From CAXXXW01 sp963665555 (lineage in GTDB: Bacteria; Pseudomonadota; Alphaproteobacteria; Thalassobaculales; Thalassobaculaceae), in contig CAXXXW010000001.1 in NCBI GenBank assembly GCA_963665555.2, positions 3,086 to 67,085 of the forward strand: 64,000 nucleotides of DNA. Reading direction: 5' to 3'. The translations under genes were made by a program, and so were the position numbers. Positions within the stretch are counted from its first letter, which is position 1; every line of letters starts with the position of its first letter. Below the pieces are notes generated by a model. That model did not search any database and was not told where the DNA came from. It saw only the letters and a program-made list of their open reading frames with translations. Shown piece after piece: positions 25,102-33,419 of the stretch.

Positions 25102-27675
25102 ATGAAGCACGGAACACGCTCGATCCGTATGTTCTCGTTCCTCGCGGCGGGCCTGCTGGCGCTGGCCGGGGTCTGGTCTGGCGCGGACCGCGCCTCGGCC
25201 CAGGCGAACGCGGCCTGCCCGCTCCCGCCCGGCTTGACGCCGCCCGCCGGCCCCTCCGTGACGGCGCGACAGGTGGAGGACGGCGCCGCCAGCCTGAAGG
25301 ACTTCGCGCTGTCCAGCAGGGACCGCCTCAGGAGCTATTACGGGCAAGGCGAAGATCTGGCGAAACAGTCTTACGTCGGATGCCTCGTCAGGCATGAGGG
25401 GAGCGCCTGGCGCTCCGGCTCCACCTATCTCGTGCAACTGACGCCCGACGGCAGGGTGTTCATCCACGCGAAGGACATGTCGCTGTCGGGCAAGCTGCTC
25501 GACCCCCGGATCTACGCGACGATCCTTTCCCGCCTGGGCGTCCCCCCGGCCGTTCTCGCCGACCTGGCCTCTCCCGATCCCGCCGTCGCCGTGGCCGCCG
25601 GCGCCGCCATCATGGCCACGCTCGCGCAAGAGCCGGACGCCGCCTTCGACGCGGGCCTGCCGGGCGCCTCCGGCCACGCCACGGTCTACGTGTCGGCGAC
25701 CCTGGGGCTTCCGATTTTGCTGCTCGCGGGGTTCGACCTCGGCCCGTCGCACCTGGCCGAGGAACGGATCGACCACGCCGAACCGGCCGTGACCGCCAGG
25801 GACGTGGTGGACCGGGCGACCCTGAAGGCCTTCGTCACGGAAGCGGGGAAATACATCGTCGACCTCTCGCAATCCGGCGGCGTGGCCGGTTACACGAAAA
25901 TCACGCTGGCGATGACGGACCCGAACGGGCCATGGAGGCACGGCCCGGTGTACCTGAGCCTGACGGACCGCATCTCCAACGTTATTCTTTTCCACGCGGG
26001 TTTTCCGAACCGGTTGATGCTGCGGCCGCCGGGGATTTCCCGCGATCCCGACACCGGGGAGCTTATCTGGGAGCGGATCGTCGCCGCCGCGGAAAGCGGC
26101 CCGGAGGGCGGCTTCCTGCAATACCGCTTCGACAACCCCGCCGACGACACCGACGCCGAGGTCCTCAAGATCGGCTACGCCCGCGCGTTCGAGGGCAAGT
26201 TCCGGCGCCCGGACGGAGGGGAAGTCCCCTACAGTTTCATCGTGCAGTCCGGGTTCTACCCGTCCTCGCCCAATGTCGTCGCGGCGAGCCGGAACGCGGT
26301 CGTCGAGACCGTGCTGCCGCAGGTGCTGCGGGCGACGATGGCGAGCGCGGTGGACGCCATTTCGGGCCGCGTCCGGCAAGCGGCCTCCGGCGCGCCGGCG
26401 GAGCGGGAGGCCAGCCTCGCCGGCGCCTCCACGCTGCCCGAACTGCTGATGGCGGGCCGGGGGGCGCTGGGGGACGGCGCGTTCGATCCCGGCCGCCTCC
26501 TCGCGGACTCGTCCTTCGTCCTGCCCTTCCAGGCGGCGGGCGGCGGAGGAAGCGGCCCCTTCGGAGACCTGACGCTGTGGGGCAGCGGCGACTACCGGAG
26601 CCTGTCCGGCGGAAGCGGCGGGAGCATCGCCTACGACGGCGATGTGACGGGCGGCAGCATCGGCATCGACGCCGGGCTGGGCGCGGACCTGCTGGCGGGG
26701 CTGTCGGTGGCGCACGGACGCGGGCGGGTCGACTACACCGACGCCAACGCCCTGGAGGGCAAGCTCTCGACGGGGCTTACGAGCGTTAACCCCTATGTCG
26801 GCTGGGCGCCGGGCGGCGTGACGCTGTGGGCCGCGGCCGGCTGGGGGACGGGCGAGGTCGAGATCGAGGATTCGAACGGCGCCGAGGCGAGCGACCTGAC
26901 GCAGCGCATGTTCGCGGCGGGCGCGGGGGGGACCCTGCTGTCCAGCGACCGGGCGATCCCGGGCGGGACGACGGAACTCGCGCTCAAGGCCGAGACGGCG
27001 TTCGCGCGGGCCGAGATCGACGGTTCGGAGACCCTTCGGAGCGGGTCCATGAACGTGAGCCGCCACCGGCTGGCGCTGGAGGGGTCGCATTCCCGCAAGC
27101 TCGCCTCGGGGGCGACGCTGGCGCCGTCGGTCGAGATCGGGATGCGGCGCGACGGCGGCGACGGCGAGACCGGCGGCGGCGTCGAGGCCGGGGGCGGGCT
27201 GCGCTATTCCGACGCTTCGTCCGGGCTGACGGTCGAGGGGCGGGTGCGGACCCTGCTCGGCCATGGCGGCGACTCCGAGGAGACGGGCGTGAGCGGCTCG
27301 GTGCGGCTCGATCCCGGCCGGGAGGGGCGGGGCCTTTCGCTGCGCCTGCGGCCGTCCTGGGGGCGGACGGCGCGCGGCGTGCGGCGGCTGTGGGAGAGCG
27401 GCCTTGCCGGCGCGGCGCCGCTGTTGTCCCAACGCGCGGCCGGGCGGATGGACGCGCGGATCGGCTACGGCCTCGCCGGGCCGGGGGGCCTGGGCACGGT
27501 GACGCCCTACGCGGAACTCGGCCTCGCGGGCGAGCGCGCGCGGTCGCTGCGCCTGGGCGCGCGCTGGCGCGCGGCGCCGTCGGCGAGCCTGAGCCTCGAA
27601 GCCGCCCGGCGCGAGGGCGCCGGCGGCTGGGCGCCCGAACACGGCCTGATGCTGCGCGGCGCCATTATCTGGTAA
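25102..27675 (+). CDS. exported two-Cache-domain protein with C-terminal autotransporter beta-barrel
   Basis: An 857-residue protein. Residues 1-33 are a signal peptide (hydrophobic SFLAAGLLALAGVW, cleavage after RASA). Residues about 52-210 and 231-388 are two related modules beginning TARQVEDGAASLKDFA and TARDVVDRATLKAFV; the second contains ITLAMTDPNGPWRHGPVYL and GPEGGFLQYRFDNP, typical of single-Cache (sCache_2) ligand-sensing domains. Residues about 395-480 form a linker. From about 486 (DLTLWGSGDY) to the final W857 the sequence alternates polar and apolar strands as in autotransporter barrels, and the C-terminal aromatic is the BAM signal. Cache domains normally sense small molecules in the periplasm as part of receptors; here they would be displayed outside or kept at the outer membrane. 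Monocistronic; no kinase or receptor is next to it. Confidence 0.85.
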   Translation: MKHGTRSIRMFSFLAAGLLALAGVWSGADRASAQANAACPLPPGLTPPAGPSVTARQVEDGAASLKDFALSSRDRLRSYYGQGEDLAKQSYVGCLVRHEGSAWRSGSTYLVQLTPDGRVFIHAKDMSLSGKLLDPRIYATILSRLGVPPAVLADLASPDPAVAVAAGAAIMATLAQEPDAAFDAGLPGASGHATVYVSATLGLPILLLAGFDLGPSHLAEERIDHAEPAVTARDVVDRATLKAFVTEAGKYIVDLSQSGGVAGYTKITLAMTDPNGPWRHGPVYLSLTDRISNVILFHAGFPNRLMLRPPGISRDPDTGELIWERIVAAAESGPEGGFLQYRFDNPADDTDAEVLKIGYARAFEGKFRRPDGGEVPYSFIVQSGFYPSSPNVVAASRNAVVETVLPQVLRATMASAVDAISGRVRQAASGAPAEREASLAGASTLPELLMAGRGALGDGAFDPGRLLADSSFVLPFQAAGGGGSGPFGDLTLWGSGDYRSLSGGSGGSIAYDGDVTGGSIGIDAGLGADLLAGLSVAHGRGRVDYTDANALEGKLSTGLTSVNPYVGWAPGGVTLWAAAGWGTGEVEIEDSNGAEASDLTQRMFAAGAGGTLLSSDRAIPGGTTELALKAETAFARAEIDGSETLRSGSMNVSRHRLALEGSHSRKLASGATLAPSVEIGMRRDGGDGETGGGVEAGGGLRYSDASSGLTVEGRVRTLLGHGGDSEETGVSGSVRLDPGREGRGLSLRLRPSWGRTARGVRRLWESGLAGAAPLLSQRAAGRMDARIGYGLAGPGGLGTVTPYAELGLAGERARSLRLGARWRAAPSASLSLEAARREGAGGWAPEHGLMLRGAIIW

Positions 27676-27762
27676 AGGCGCCCGCCGGCGGGGGCGTCCC
27701 GGCTTTCGCGGCGCGCCGCGATCCGGCATAACCGGCGCGCCCGCCGCCGCCCGGAGCCGCCG

Positions 27763-28761
27763 ATGCCGATCCTCGTTACCGGAGCCGCCGGCTTCATCGG
27801 GATGCATGTCGCCCGCCGCCTGCTCGACCGGGGCGAGGCGGTGGTGGGGATCGACAACCTGAACCCTTATTACGACCCGGCCCTGAAACGCGCCCGTCTG
27901 GCGACGCTCGACGGCGCGCCGGGCTTCGCCTTCGAGCGGCTGGACTTCGCGGACCCCGCCGCGATGGCCGGCGTCGCGGCGCGCCATCCGGGGATCGACC
28001 GCGTGATCCATCTCGGCGCGCAGGCCGGCGTGCGCCATTCGATCGAACGCCCCTGGGACTACCTCTCGGCCAATCTCGCGGGCCAGCTCTCGCTGATGGA
28101 GTTCTGCCGGGCGCTCGCGGGCCGGCCGGGCGGTTGCCGGAGCTTCGTGTACGCGAGCTCCTCCTCGGTCTACGGCGCGAACCGGGAGGTCCCGTTCGCG
28201 CCGGCGCACCGGACGGACAGCCCCGTGTCCTTCTACGGCGCGACCAAGAAGGCGTGCGAGACGATGGCGCAATCCTACGCGCACCTCTACCGCATCCCCT
28301 CGACCGGGCTGCGGTTCTTCACGGTGTACGGCCCCTGGGGGCGGCCCGACATGTCGCCGTGGATCTTTACGAGCCGCATCCTCGCCGGGGAGCCGATCCC
28401 GGTGTTCGACCGGGGCCGCGCCCGGCGGGACTTCACCTGGATCGACGACATCGCCTCCGGCGTCGTCGCCGCGCTCGACCGGCCGCCGGGCGACGGGGCG
28501 GGCGAGGCCGGCGCGCCGCACCGCCTCTACAACCTCGGCAACGACCGGCCGGTGGCGCTGATGGACTACATCCGCGTTATCGAGGCGGCGTGCGGCCGGC
28601 GCGCCGGGATCGACTTCCAGCCCGCCCGGCCGGGCGACATGCCGGAAACCCGCGCCGACATCGCCGACAGCGCGCGCGACCTCGGCTTCGCGCCCGAAAC
28701 CCCCATCGAGGCCGGCATCCCCCGCTTCGTCGCGTGGTATCGGGAATATGCCGGCGTCTGA
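27763..28761 (+). CDS. NAD-dependent epimerase, UDP-glucuronate 4-epimerase type
   Basis: A 332-residue extended SDR. The NAD site is TGAAGFIG (residues 6-13), the catalytic Ser-Tyr-Lys set is in YASSSSVYG and YGATKKA, and NLNPYYDPALKRAR plus GPWGRPDMSP are characteristic of UDP-glucuronate/UDP-galacturonate epimerases used to make nucleotide sugars for surface polysaccharide. It stands alone, 87 bp after the autotransporter gene, with the convergent pmbA gene 24 bp downstream. No glycosyltransferases are nearby. Confidence 0.9.
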   Translation: MPILVTGAAGFIGMHVARRLLDRGEAVVGIDNLNPYYDPALKRARLATLDGAPGFAFERLDFADPAAMAGVAARHPGIDRVIHLGAQAGVRHSIERPWDYLSANLAGQLSLMEFCRALAGRPGGCRSFVYASSSSVYGANREVPFAPAHRTDSPVSFYGATKKACETMAQSYAHLYRIPSTGLRFFTVYGPWGRPDMSPWIFTSRILAGEPIPVFDRGRARRDFTWIDDIASGVVAALDRPPGDGAGEAGAPHRLYNLGNDRPVALMDYIRVIEAACGRRAGIDFQPARPGDMPETRADIADSARDLGFAPETPIEAGIPRFVAWYREYAGV

Positions 28762-28785
28762 GCCGGCGCGGCGCCGGGCCGCGCG

Positions 28786-30132
28786 TCAGCCGCCGGGGCC
28801 GGCCACCGTCATGCCGTCGATCCGGACCGTCGGCGCGTCGATCCCGCGCCTGAATTCGAGGTCGTCGGCGGGAACCAGCCGGGCGTACATCTCAAGCAGG
28901 TTGCCGGCGACCGTGATGTCGCTGACCGGCCAGGCGATCTCCCCGTTCTCGATCCAGAACCCGCCCGCGCCCCGGCTGTAGTCGCCGGTCGCCATGTTGA
29001 CGCTCGCGCCCATGAGTTCAGTGATGTAGAGGCCGGACTTTATGTCGGACATCAGCTCCGCCGGCGAAACCGTTCCGGCGGCGAGGCAAAGGTTGGAGGC
29101 GGCCGGCGAGGGCACGCCGCCCGGCGCGCGCGCGGCGTGGCCCAGCGTCGCCAGCCCCAGCTGGCGCGCCGTCGCGAGGTCGAGCAGCCAGGAGCGGACA
29201 TGCCCGTCCTCGACCAGGGCGCGGCGGGCGGTCGCGATCCCCTCCGCGTCGAAGGGCCGCGAGCGGCGCCCGCGCGGGCGGAGCGGATCGTCCGTCACGG
29301 CGATCCCCGGCGCGAACAGGGGCGCGTCCATCCTGTCCTTCAGGAAGCTCACGCCGCGCGCGACCGAGGCGCCGTTCAGCGCGGCGGCGAGATGGCCGAC
29401 CAGCCCGCCGGAGACGCGGGGGCCGTAGACCACCGGGACGGCGGCGCTGGCCGGGCGGCGCGGACCGAGGCGGCGCGCCGCGCGCTCGCCGGCCTCGCGG
29501 CCGATGGCGGCGGCGTCCTCCAGGTCGGCCTCGTGCGTCGCGGTCGAGTATTCGTAGTCCCGCTCCATGCCCTGGCCCTCGCCGGCCAGGGCGACGGCGC
29601 TCACCGAATGGCTGGAGCGGCGGTAGGCGCCGCGGAACCCGTTGCTGGCGAGGAGCGCGACCCGGTTCGCCGACCAGGCCGCCTCGCCGCCCTCCGAATT
29701 GGTGACGCCGGCGACGGCGAGCGCGGCGTCCTCGGCCGCCGCCGCGCGGTCGGCGAGGCGTTCGGGCGACGGCTCGGAGGGGTCGAACATGTCGATTTCG
29801 GGGATGCGCCGCGCGGTCTCGCCCGGCTCGGCGAGGCCGGCGAAGGGGTCCTCCGGCGCGACGCGCGCCATCGCCACCGCGCGCTCGACCAGTTCGTCCA
29901 GCGCTTCGGGCGAAAGGTCGGTGGAGGAGACGACCGCCTGGCGGCGGCCCACCAGCACGCGCAGGCCGAGGTCGCGCGACTCGGCCCGCTCCAGCGCCTC
30001 CGGCTTGCCGAGCCGCCGCGCCGCCGACAGCGACCGGCTTTCGACATGCGCGGCGTCGGCCGCGTCGGCGCCGGCGCGCAGCGCCCCGGCGACCAGCCCG
30101 TCCAGAAGGTCGAAATCCCCGTTCGCGTCCAT
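28786..30132 (-). CDS. pmbA: TldE/PmbA-family metalloprotease-related protein
   Basis: A 448-residue PmbA/TldE protein. TldD and TldE form a heterodimeric protease that matures peptide antibiotics such as microcin B17 and degrades CcdA; TldE itself lacks the metal site. Typical segments are ESRDLGLRVLVGRRQA, SNGFRGAYRRSSHS and the C-terminal GASVNMATGDYSRGAGGFWIENGE block (MATGDYSRGA core). The ATG at 30132 is chosen because the family begins there. The partner TldD is not in the window. Confidence 0.93.
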   Translation of the reverse strand: MDANGDFDLLDGLVAGALRAGADAADAAHVESRSLSAARRLGKPEALERAESRDLGLRVLVGRRQAVVSSTDLSPEALDELVERAVAMARVAPEDPFAGLAEPGETARRIPEIDMFDPSEPSPERLADRAAAAEDAALAVAGVTNSEGGEAAWSANRVALLASNGFRGAYRRSSHSVSAVALAGEGQGMERDYEYSTATHEADLEDAAAIGREAGERAARRLGPRRPASAAVPVVYGPRVSGGLVGHLAAALNGASVARGVSFLKDRMDAPLFAPGIAVTDDPLRPRGRRSRPFDAEGIATARRALVEDGHVRSWLLDLATARQLGLATLGHAARAPGGVPSPAASNLCLAAGTVSPAELMSDIKSGLYITELMGASVNMATGDYSRGAGGFWIENGEIAWPVSDITVAGNLLEMYARLVPADDLEFRRGIDAPTVRIDGMTVAGPGG

Positions 30133-30225
30133 GCCCGCTCCGCCGCCGCGCCGCCCCGATCCGGGCCGCTCCGACATAGGCCGCGCCCGCGCCCCGCGCA
30201 ACCCCGCCGGCGCGCCCGCGCCGCC

Positions 30226-30255
30226 TTGCCCCGGCGCGCCGGGCGCCTGTATAGG
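30226..30255 (+). promoter_or_regulatory. possible sigma-70 promoter
   Basis: TTGCCC (30226-30231) and TATAGG (30250-30255) are separated by 18 bases in the gap between pmbA and the plus-strand SnoaL-like gene. TATAGG is one of few AT-rich hexamers in this gap. Transcription from it would give a leader of about 25 bases to the GTG at 30288. The match to consensus is modest. Confidence 0.35.
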
Positions 30256-30287
30256 GGAACGGCGCGCGGCGGCGGGGAGGCGGTTCC

Positions 30288-30749
30288 GTGGAGTTCGACT
30301 GGAATCCGGCGGCGGAGGACGCCGCCTCGGTCCGGGCGTGGCTGGCGGCGTGGGAGCCGTGCGTGCGCGAGGTCGATTTCGCGCCGGCCCGCGCGCTGTT
30401 CGCCGGGAATGTCGCCTCTTTCGGCACGCATATGGGCGTGGTCGAGGGGTTGGACGCGCTGGAGCGCGGCCAGTGGCGCGCGGTCTGGCCGGCGATCGGG
30501 GATTTCGCCTGGGATTTCGACACGATGCGGATCGGCGTCTCGCCGGACCGGCTCATGGCCTTCCTGGTCGCGGTGTGGAGCTCCACGGGCTACCGCGAGG
30601 ACGGGAGCCGGTTCGACCGGCCGGGCCGCACCACGGCGATCCTCTCCCGCGCCGCGGCCGGCGCGCCGTGGCTCTGCGCGCACACGCATTTCTCGCTCTA
30701 TCCCGGCACGCCGGCGCGCTCGCACGGGGCGCGGCCGGCGAAGTCCTGA
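30288..30749 (+). CDS. SnoaL/NTF2-like protein
   Basis: A 153-residue protein beginning with GTG, with the NTF2-like cone fold pattern: helices VRAWLAAWEPCVREVDFAPARALFAG (core VREVDFAPARALF), the GVVEGLDAL turn and strands ending LCAHTHFSLYPGT. This pattern resembles nuclear transport factor 2/DUF4440 proteins that include ketosteroid isomerases and many small hydrolases or cyclases of unknown substrate. A GGGGAGG sequence lies 8 bases before the GTG. A TauD-type dioxygenase gene follows 19 bp later, so the two may act together. Confidence 0.75.
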   Translation: MEFDWNPAAEDAASVRAWLAAWEPCVREVDFAPARALFAGNVASFGTHMGVVEGLDALERGQWRAVWPAIGDFAWDFDTMRIGVSPDRLMAFLVAVWSSTGYREDGSRFDRPGRTTAILSRAAAGAPWLCAHTHFSLYPGTPARSHGARPAKS

Positions 30750-30768
30750 AGCGGCGGGGCGCGCCGCC

Positions 30769-31678
30769 ATGGAGATCGTCCCGAACGCGCGCGGCCTCGG
30801 CTGCCGGGTCGATGGGATCGACCTTGCCGAACCGCTGTCCGACGCCGCTTTTCGAGGCGATCCTGCGCGCCTTCGCCGACCATGCCGTGCTCCATTTCCC
30901 CGGCCAGGACCTGTCGCCGGAGGCGCACAAGGCGTTCGCCGCGCGCTTCGGCTCGCTGGAGGTGAATGTCGCCGCCGGCCGCTACACCGTTCCCGGCCAC
31001 CCGGAGATCATGGTCCTGTCCAACATCGTCGAGGACGGCGCGCCGATCGGCCTCGCCGACGCGGGGCAGGACTGGCACACCGACATGTCGTATTCGGCCG
31101 TGCCGGCCTTCCTCAACGTGCTGCACGCGATCCATGTGCCCCGCCGGAACGGGGCGCCGCTGGGCGCGACCGAGTTCCTCGACATGGCGGCGGCCTGGGA
31201 CGCGCTGCCGGAGGCCGCGAAGGCGCGGGTCCGGGGCCGCACGGCGACGCACGATTTCGACAAGTTCTGGTCGCGGATGGTCGCCATGCCCGGCTCGCGC
31301 CGCGAGCCGCTGACGCCGGCGCGGCGCGCCGCCAGGCCGCCGGTCTCCCACCCCATCGCGTTCGCGCACCCGCTTTCGGGGCGGACCTCGCTCTACTGCA
31401 ATGTCGGCTACGCGACGAGGGTGGACGGCGCGGGGGAGGCGGAAAGCGCGGAAATCCTCGCCCTGCTGTTCGCCCACCAGGTCCAGGACCGCTTCAAGTC
31501 GGTCCATCGCTGGACGGAGGGCGATGTGCTGGCCTGGGACAACCTGCGGACCATGCACAACGCCGTCGCCGATTACGGCCCGGACGAGCCCCGCCTGATG
31601 CGGCGCTGCCAGACGATGGCGGACTGGGTCCTGGGGGAGGGGGCGCGCCGCTTCGGCCCCGCCGCGCCGGCCGCCTGA
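30769..31678 (+). CDS. TauD/TfdA-family 2-oxoglutarate dioxygenase (one frameshift as sequenced)
   Basis: A TauD/TfdA enzyme with iron ligands in WHTDMSY (His-x-Asp) and the distal His in TMHNAV; the substrate-binding arginine lies in the C-terminal EPRLMRRCQT segment. The first 28 codons (MEIVPNARGLGCRV to LSDA) are in frame 1 and the rest (FEAILRAFADHAVL onward) in frame 2. Removing one T from the TTTT run at about 30850-30853 gives a continuous 302-residue protein. This is a homopolymer indel and probably a sequence error. Such enzymes hydroxylate sulfonates, aryloxyalkanoates, carnitine precursors and others; the substrate is open. A ceramidase-like gene converges 8 bp later. Confidence 0.86.
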
Positions 31679-31685
31679 CGCCCGC

Positions 31686-32357
31686 CTAACCCCGGTTCCG
31701 CGCCGGCCCGCCATGGCGCGCGAGGCCCGTGAGCAGCAGGGCCAGCACCGCGCCGTTCAGGATGTGCCACGCGAAATGCGTGCCCCAGGGGAAGGCGGCG
31801 CAGACCCGCTCGTCGAGGATGCGGAGCGCGAGGGAGGCCGCGAACAGGCCCGCGCCCGCCAGCAGCCAGCCCGCGAGCCGGTGGCCGCGCGCGCCGAGGA
31901 CCGCGGCGTTCCCCGCCATCAGCGCCAGCGCGGCGATGTAGCCGGCGTTCGCGCCGCCGAGCCATGTGTCGCGCAACAGGCGGCCCAGCAGCGCGGCGGC
32001 GGGGACGAAGGCGAGCGCGCCGGCGGCCGCCCAGGGCCGGGAAAGCCCGTGGGCGCGCCGCAGCACGACCGCGAAGTAGAGCAGGATGAAGACCTGGATC
32101 GCGATAACGTCCGCCGCCGCGGCCCAGGGCGTGGCCAGCGTGTGGAACAGGAAGGAGCCGATCCCGATGGCCAGCACGCTCGCCGCCAGCGCCGCGCCGG
32201 CGGGATCGGTCCGCCCGCCGCGCCGGGCGAGCGCCAGCCCCCACGCGGCGGCCGCGACGAAGGCGAGGTTGGTGGCCGCGTTGAGCGGCTCGCCCCAGAA
32301 CTCCGGCGCGGTCCCGACCCGCTCGCAATAGCCGTCGATGACGCGATCGCCGCCCAT
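31686..32357 (-). CDS. ceramidase-family (CREST) seven-helix membrane hydrolase
   Basis: A 223-residue integral membrane protein with about seven helices. The CREST zinc-hydrolase pattern is visible: S68 and H72 in GSFLFHTLA, D83 in AAADVIA, and H194 and H198 in GTHFAWHILN. This is the alkaline ceramidase family (related to PAQR/Per1), whose enzymes hydrolyse an amide lipid. In bacteria the substrate is often unproven. Its presence could mean that the organism makes or uses sphingolipids or other N-acyl lipids, which is inference. It is single, with a 191 bp gap to the divergent FAH gene. Confidence 0.85.
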   Translation of the reverse strand: MGGDRVIDGYCERVGTAPEFWGEPLNAATNLAFVAAAAWGLALARRGGRTDPAGAALAASVLAIGIGSFLFHTLATPWAAAADVIAIQVFILLYFAVVLRRAHGLSRPWAAAGALAFVPAAALLGRLLRDTWLGGANAGYIAALALMAGNAAVLGARGHRLAGWLLAGAGLFAASLALRILDERVCAAFPWGTHFAWHILNGAVLALLLTGLARHGGPARNRG

Positions 32358-32548
32358 CCCGGTCCCGCCCCGCCTTTTCCGCCGGCCCGCCCGTTATAGC
32401 GCGTTCCGCCCGCGCCGGCGCGCGGCGGCGGCTTGACACGCCCGGGCGCGCCCGCGATGCTCCGCGCGGGAAGGGGCGGGGCGCGCGGCGATGGCGGCGC
32501 GGCCCGCCCGGCGCGAGAGACCGGCGGGGCCGGGGGAGGGACGAGGCC

Positions 32549-33397
32549 ATGAAACTGCTGCGTTACGGGCCCGCGGGCCAGGAGAAACCGGGGCTTCTCG
32601 ACGCCTCCGGGACGATCCGCGACCTGTCGGGCGAGATCGACGACATCGGCCCCGGCGCGCTGGACGACGCGACGCTGGCGCGCCTCGCCGCGCTCGACCC
32701 GGCCGGCCTGCCGGCGGTGTCCGGCGACCCGCGCCTCGGCCCCTGCGTCGGCAATATCGGCAAGATGGTCTGCATCGGCCTCAACTACTCCGACCACGCG
32801 GCCGAAACCGGGGCCAAGCCGCCGCCGGAGCCGATTATCTTCATGAAGGCCAACTCGGCGATCTGCGGGCCGAACGACGATGTGCTGATCCCCCGCGGCG
32901 CGACCAAGACCGACTGGGAGGTCGAACTCGGCTTCGTGATCGGCAAGACGGCGAAATACGTGTCCGAGGAGGACGCGATGGATTACGTCGCCGGCTACTG
33001 CGTCTGCAACGACGTCTCGGAGCGCGAGTTCCAGGCCGAGCGCGCCGGGCAGTGGACCAAGGGCAAAAGCTGCGACACTTTCGGCCCCACCGGCCCGTGG
33101 CTGGTGACGCGCGACGAGGTTCCCGACCCGCAGAACCTGAAGATGACGCTGGACGTGAACGGCAAGCGCTACCAGGACGGCAGCACCGCGACGATGATTT
33201 TCGGCGTGCGCCACCTGGTGCACTACCTCTCGCACTTCTTCACGCTGCATCCGGGCGATGTGGTTTCGACCGGCACGCCGCCGGGCGTCGGCCTCGGCGT
33301 CAAGCCGGAGCCGGTGTTCCTGAAGCCCGGCGACGAGATGCGCCTCGCCATCGAGGGGCTGGGCGAGCAGCGCCAGAAATGCGTGGCCGACGACTGA
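32549..33397 (+). CDS. fumarylacetoacetate hydrolase-family protein
   Basis: A 282-residue FAH-superfamily protein. Metal-binding acids E124, E126 and D155 lie in DWEVELGFVIG and CVCNDVSERE, and WTKGKSCDTFGPTGPW is a family signature. Known relatives include acylpyruvate hydrolases, oxaloacetate decarboxylases and 2-hydroxyhepta-2,4-diene-1,7-dioate isomerase; the ureidoglycolate lyase-like naming seen for such proteins is not reliable. ATG is preceded by GGGGGAGGG. A second FAH protein begins 22 bp after its stop, so both probably work in the same catabolic pathway. Confidence 0.9.
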   Translation: MKLLRYGPAGQEKPGLLDASGTIRDLSGEIDDIGPGALDDATLARLAALDPAGLPAVSGDPRLGPCVGNIGKMVCIGLNYSDHAAETGAKPPPEPIIFMKANSAICGPNDDVLIPRGATKTDWEVELGFVIGKTAKYVSEEDAMDYVAGYCVCNDVSEREFQAERAGQWTKGKSCDTFGPTGPWLVTRDEVPDPQNLKMTLDVNGKRYQDGSTATMIFGVRHLVHYLSHFFTLHPGDVVSTGTPPGVGLGVKPEPVFLKPGDEMRLAIEGLGEQRQKCVADD

Positions 33398-33419
33398 CCG
33401 GCCGACGGACCGCCGCGCG

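Noticed and set aside
20503..28521. An open frame of 2672 codons on the minus strand.
   Set aside because: It runs antisense across the autotransporter and epimerase genes and off-frame through the indolepyruvate oxidoreductase. High GC content removes stops. Only its last 257 codons (20503-21276) are a real gene.
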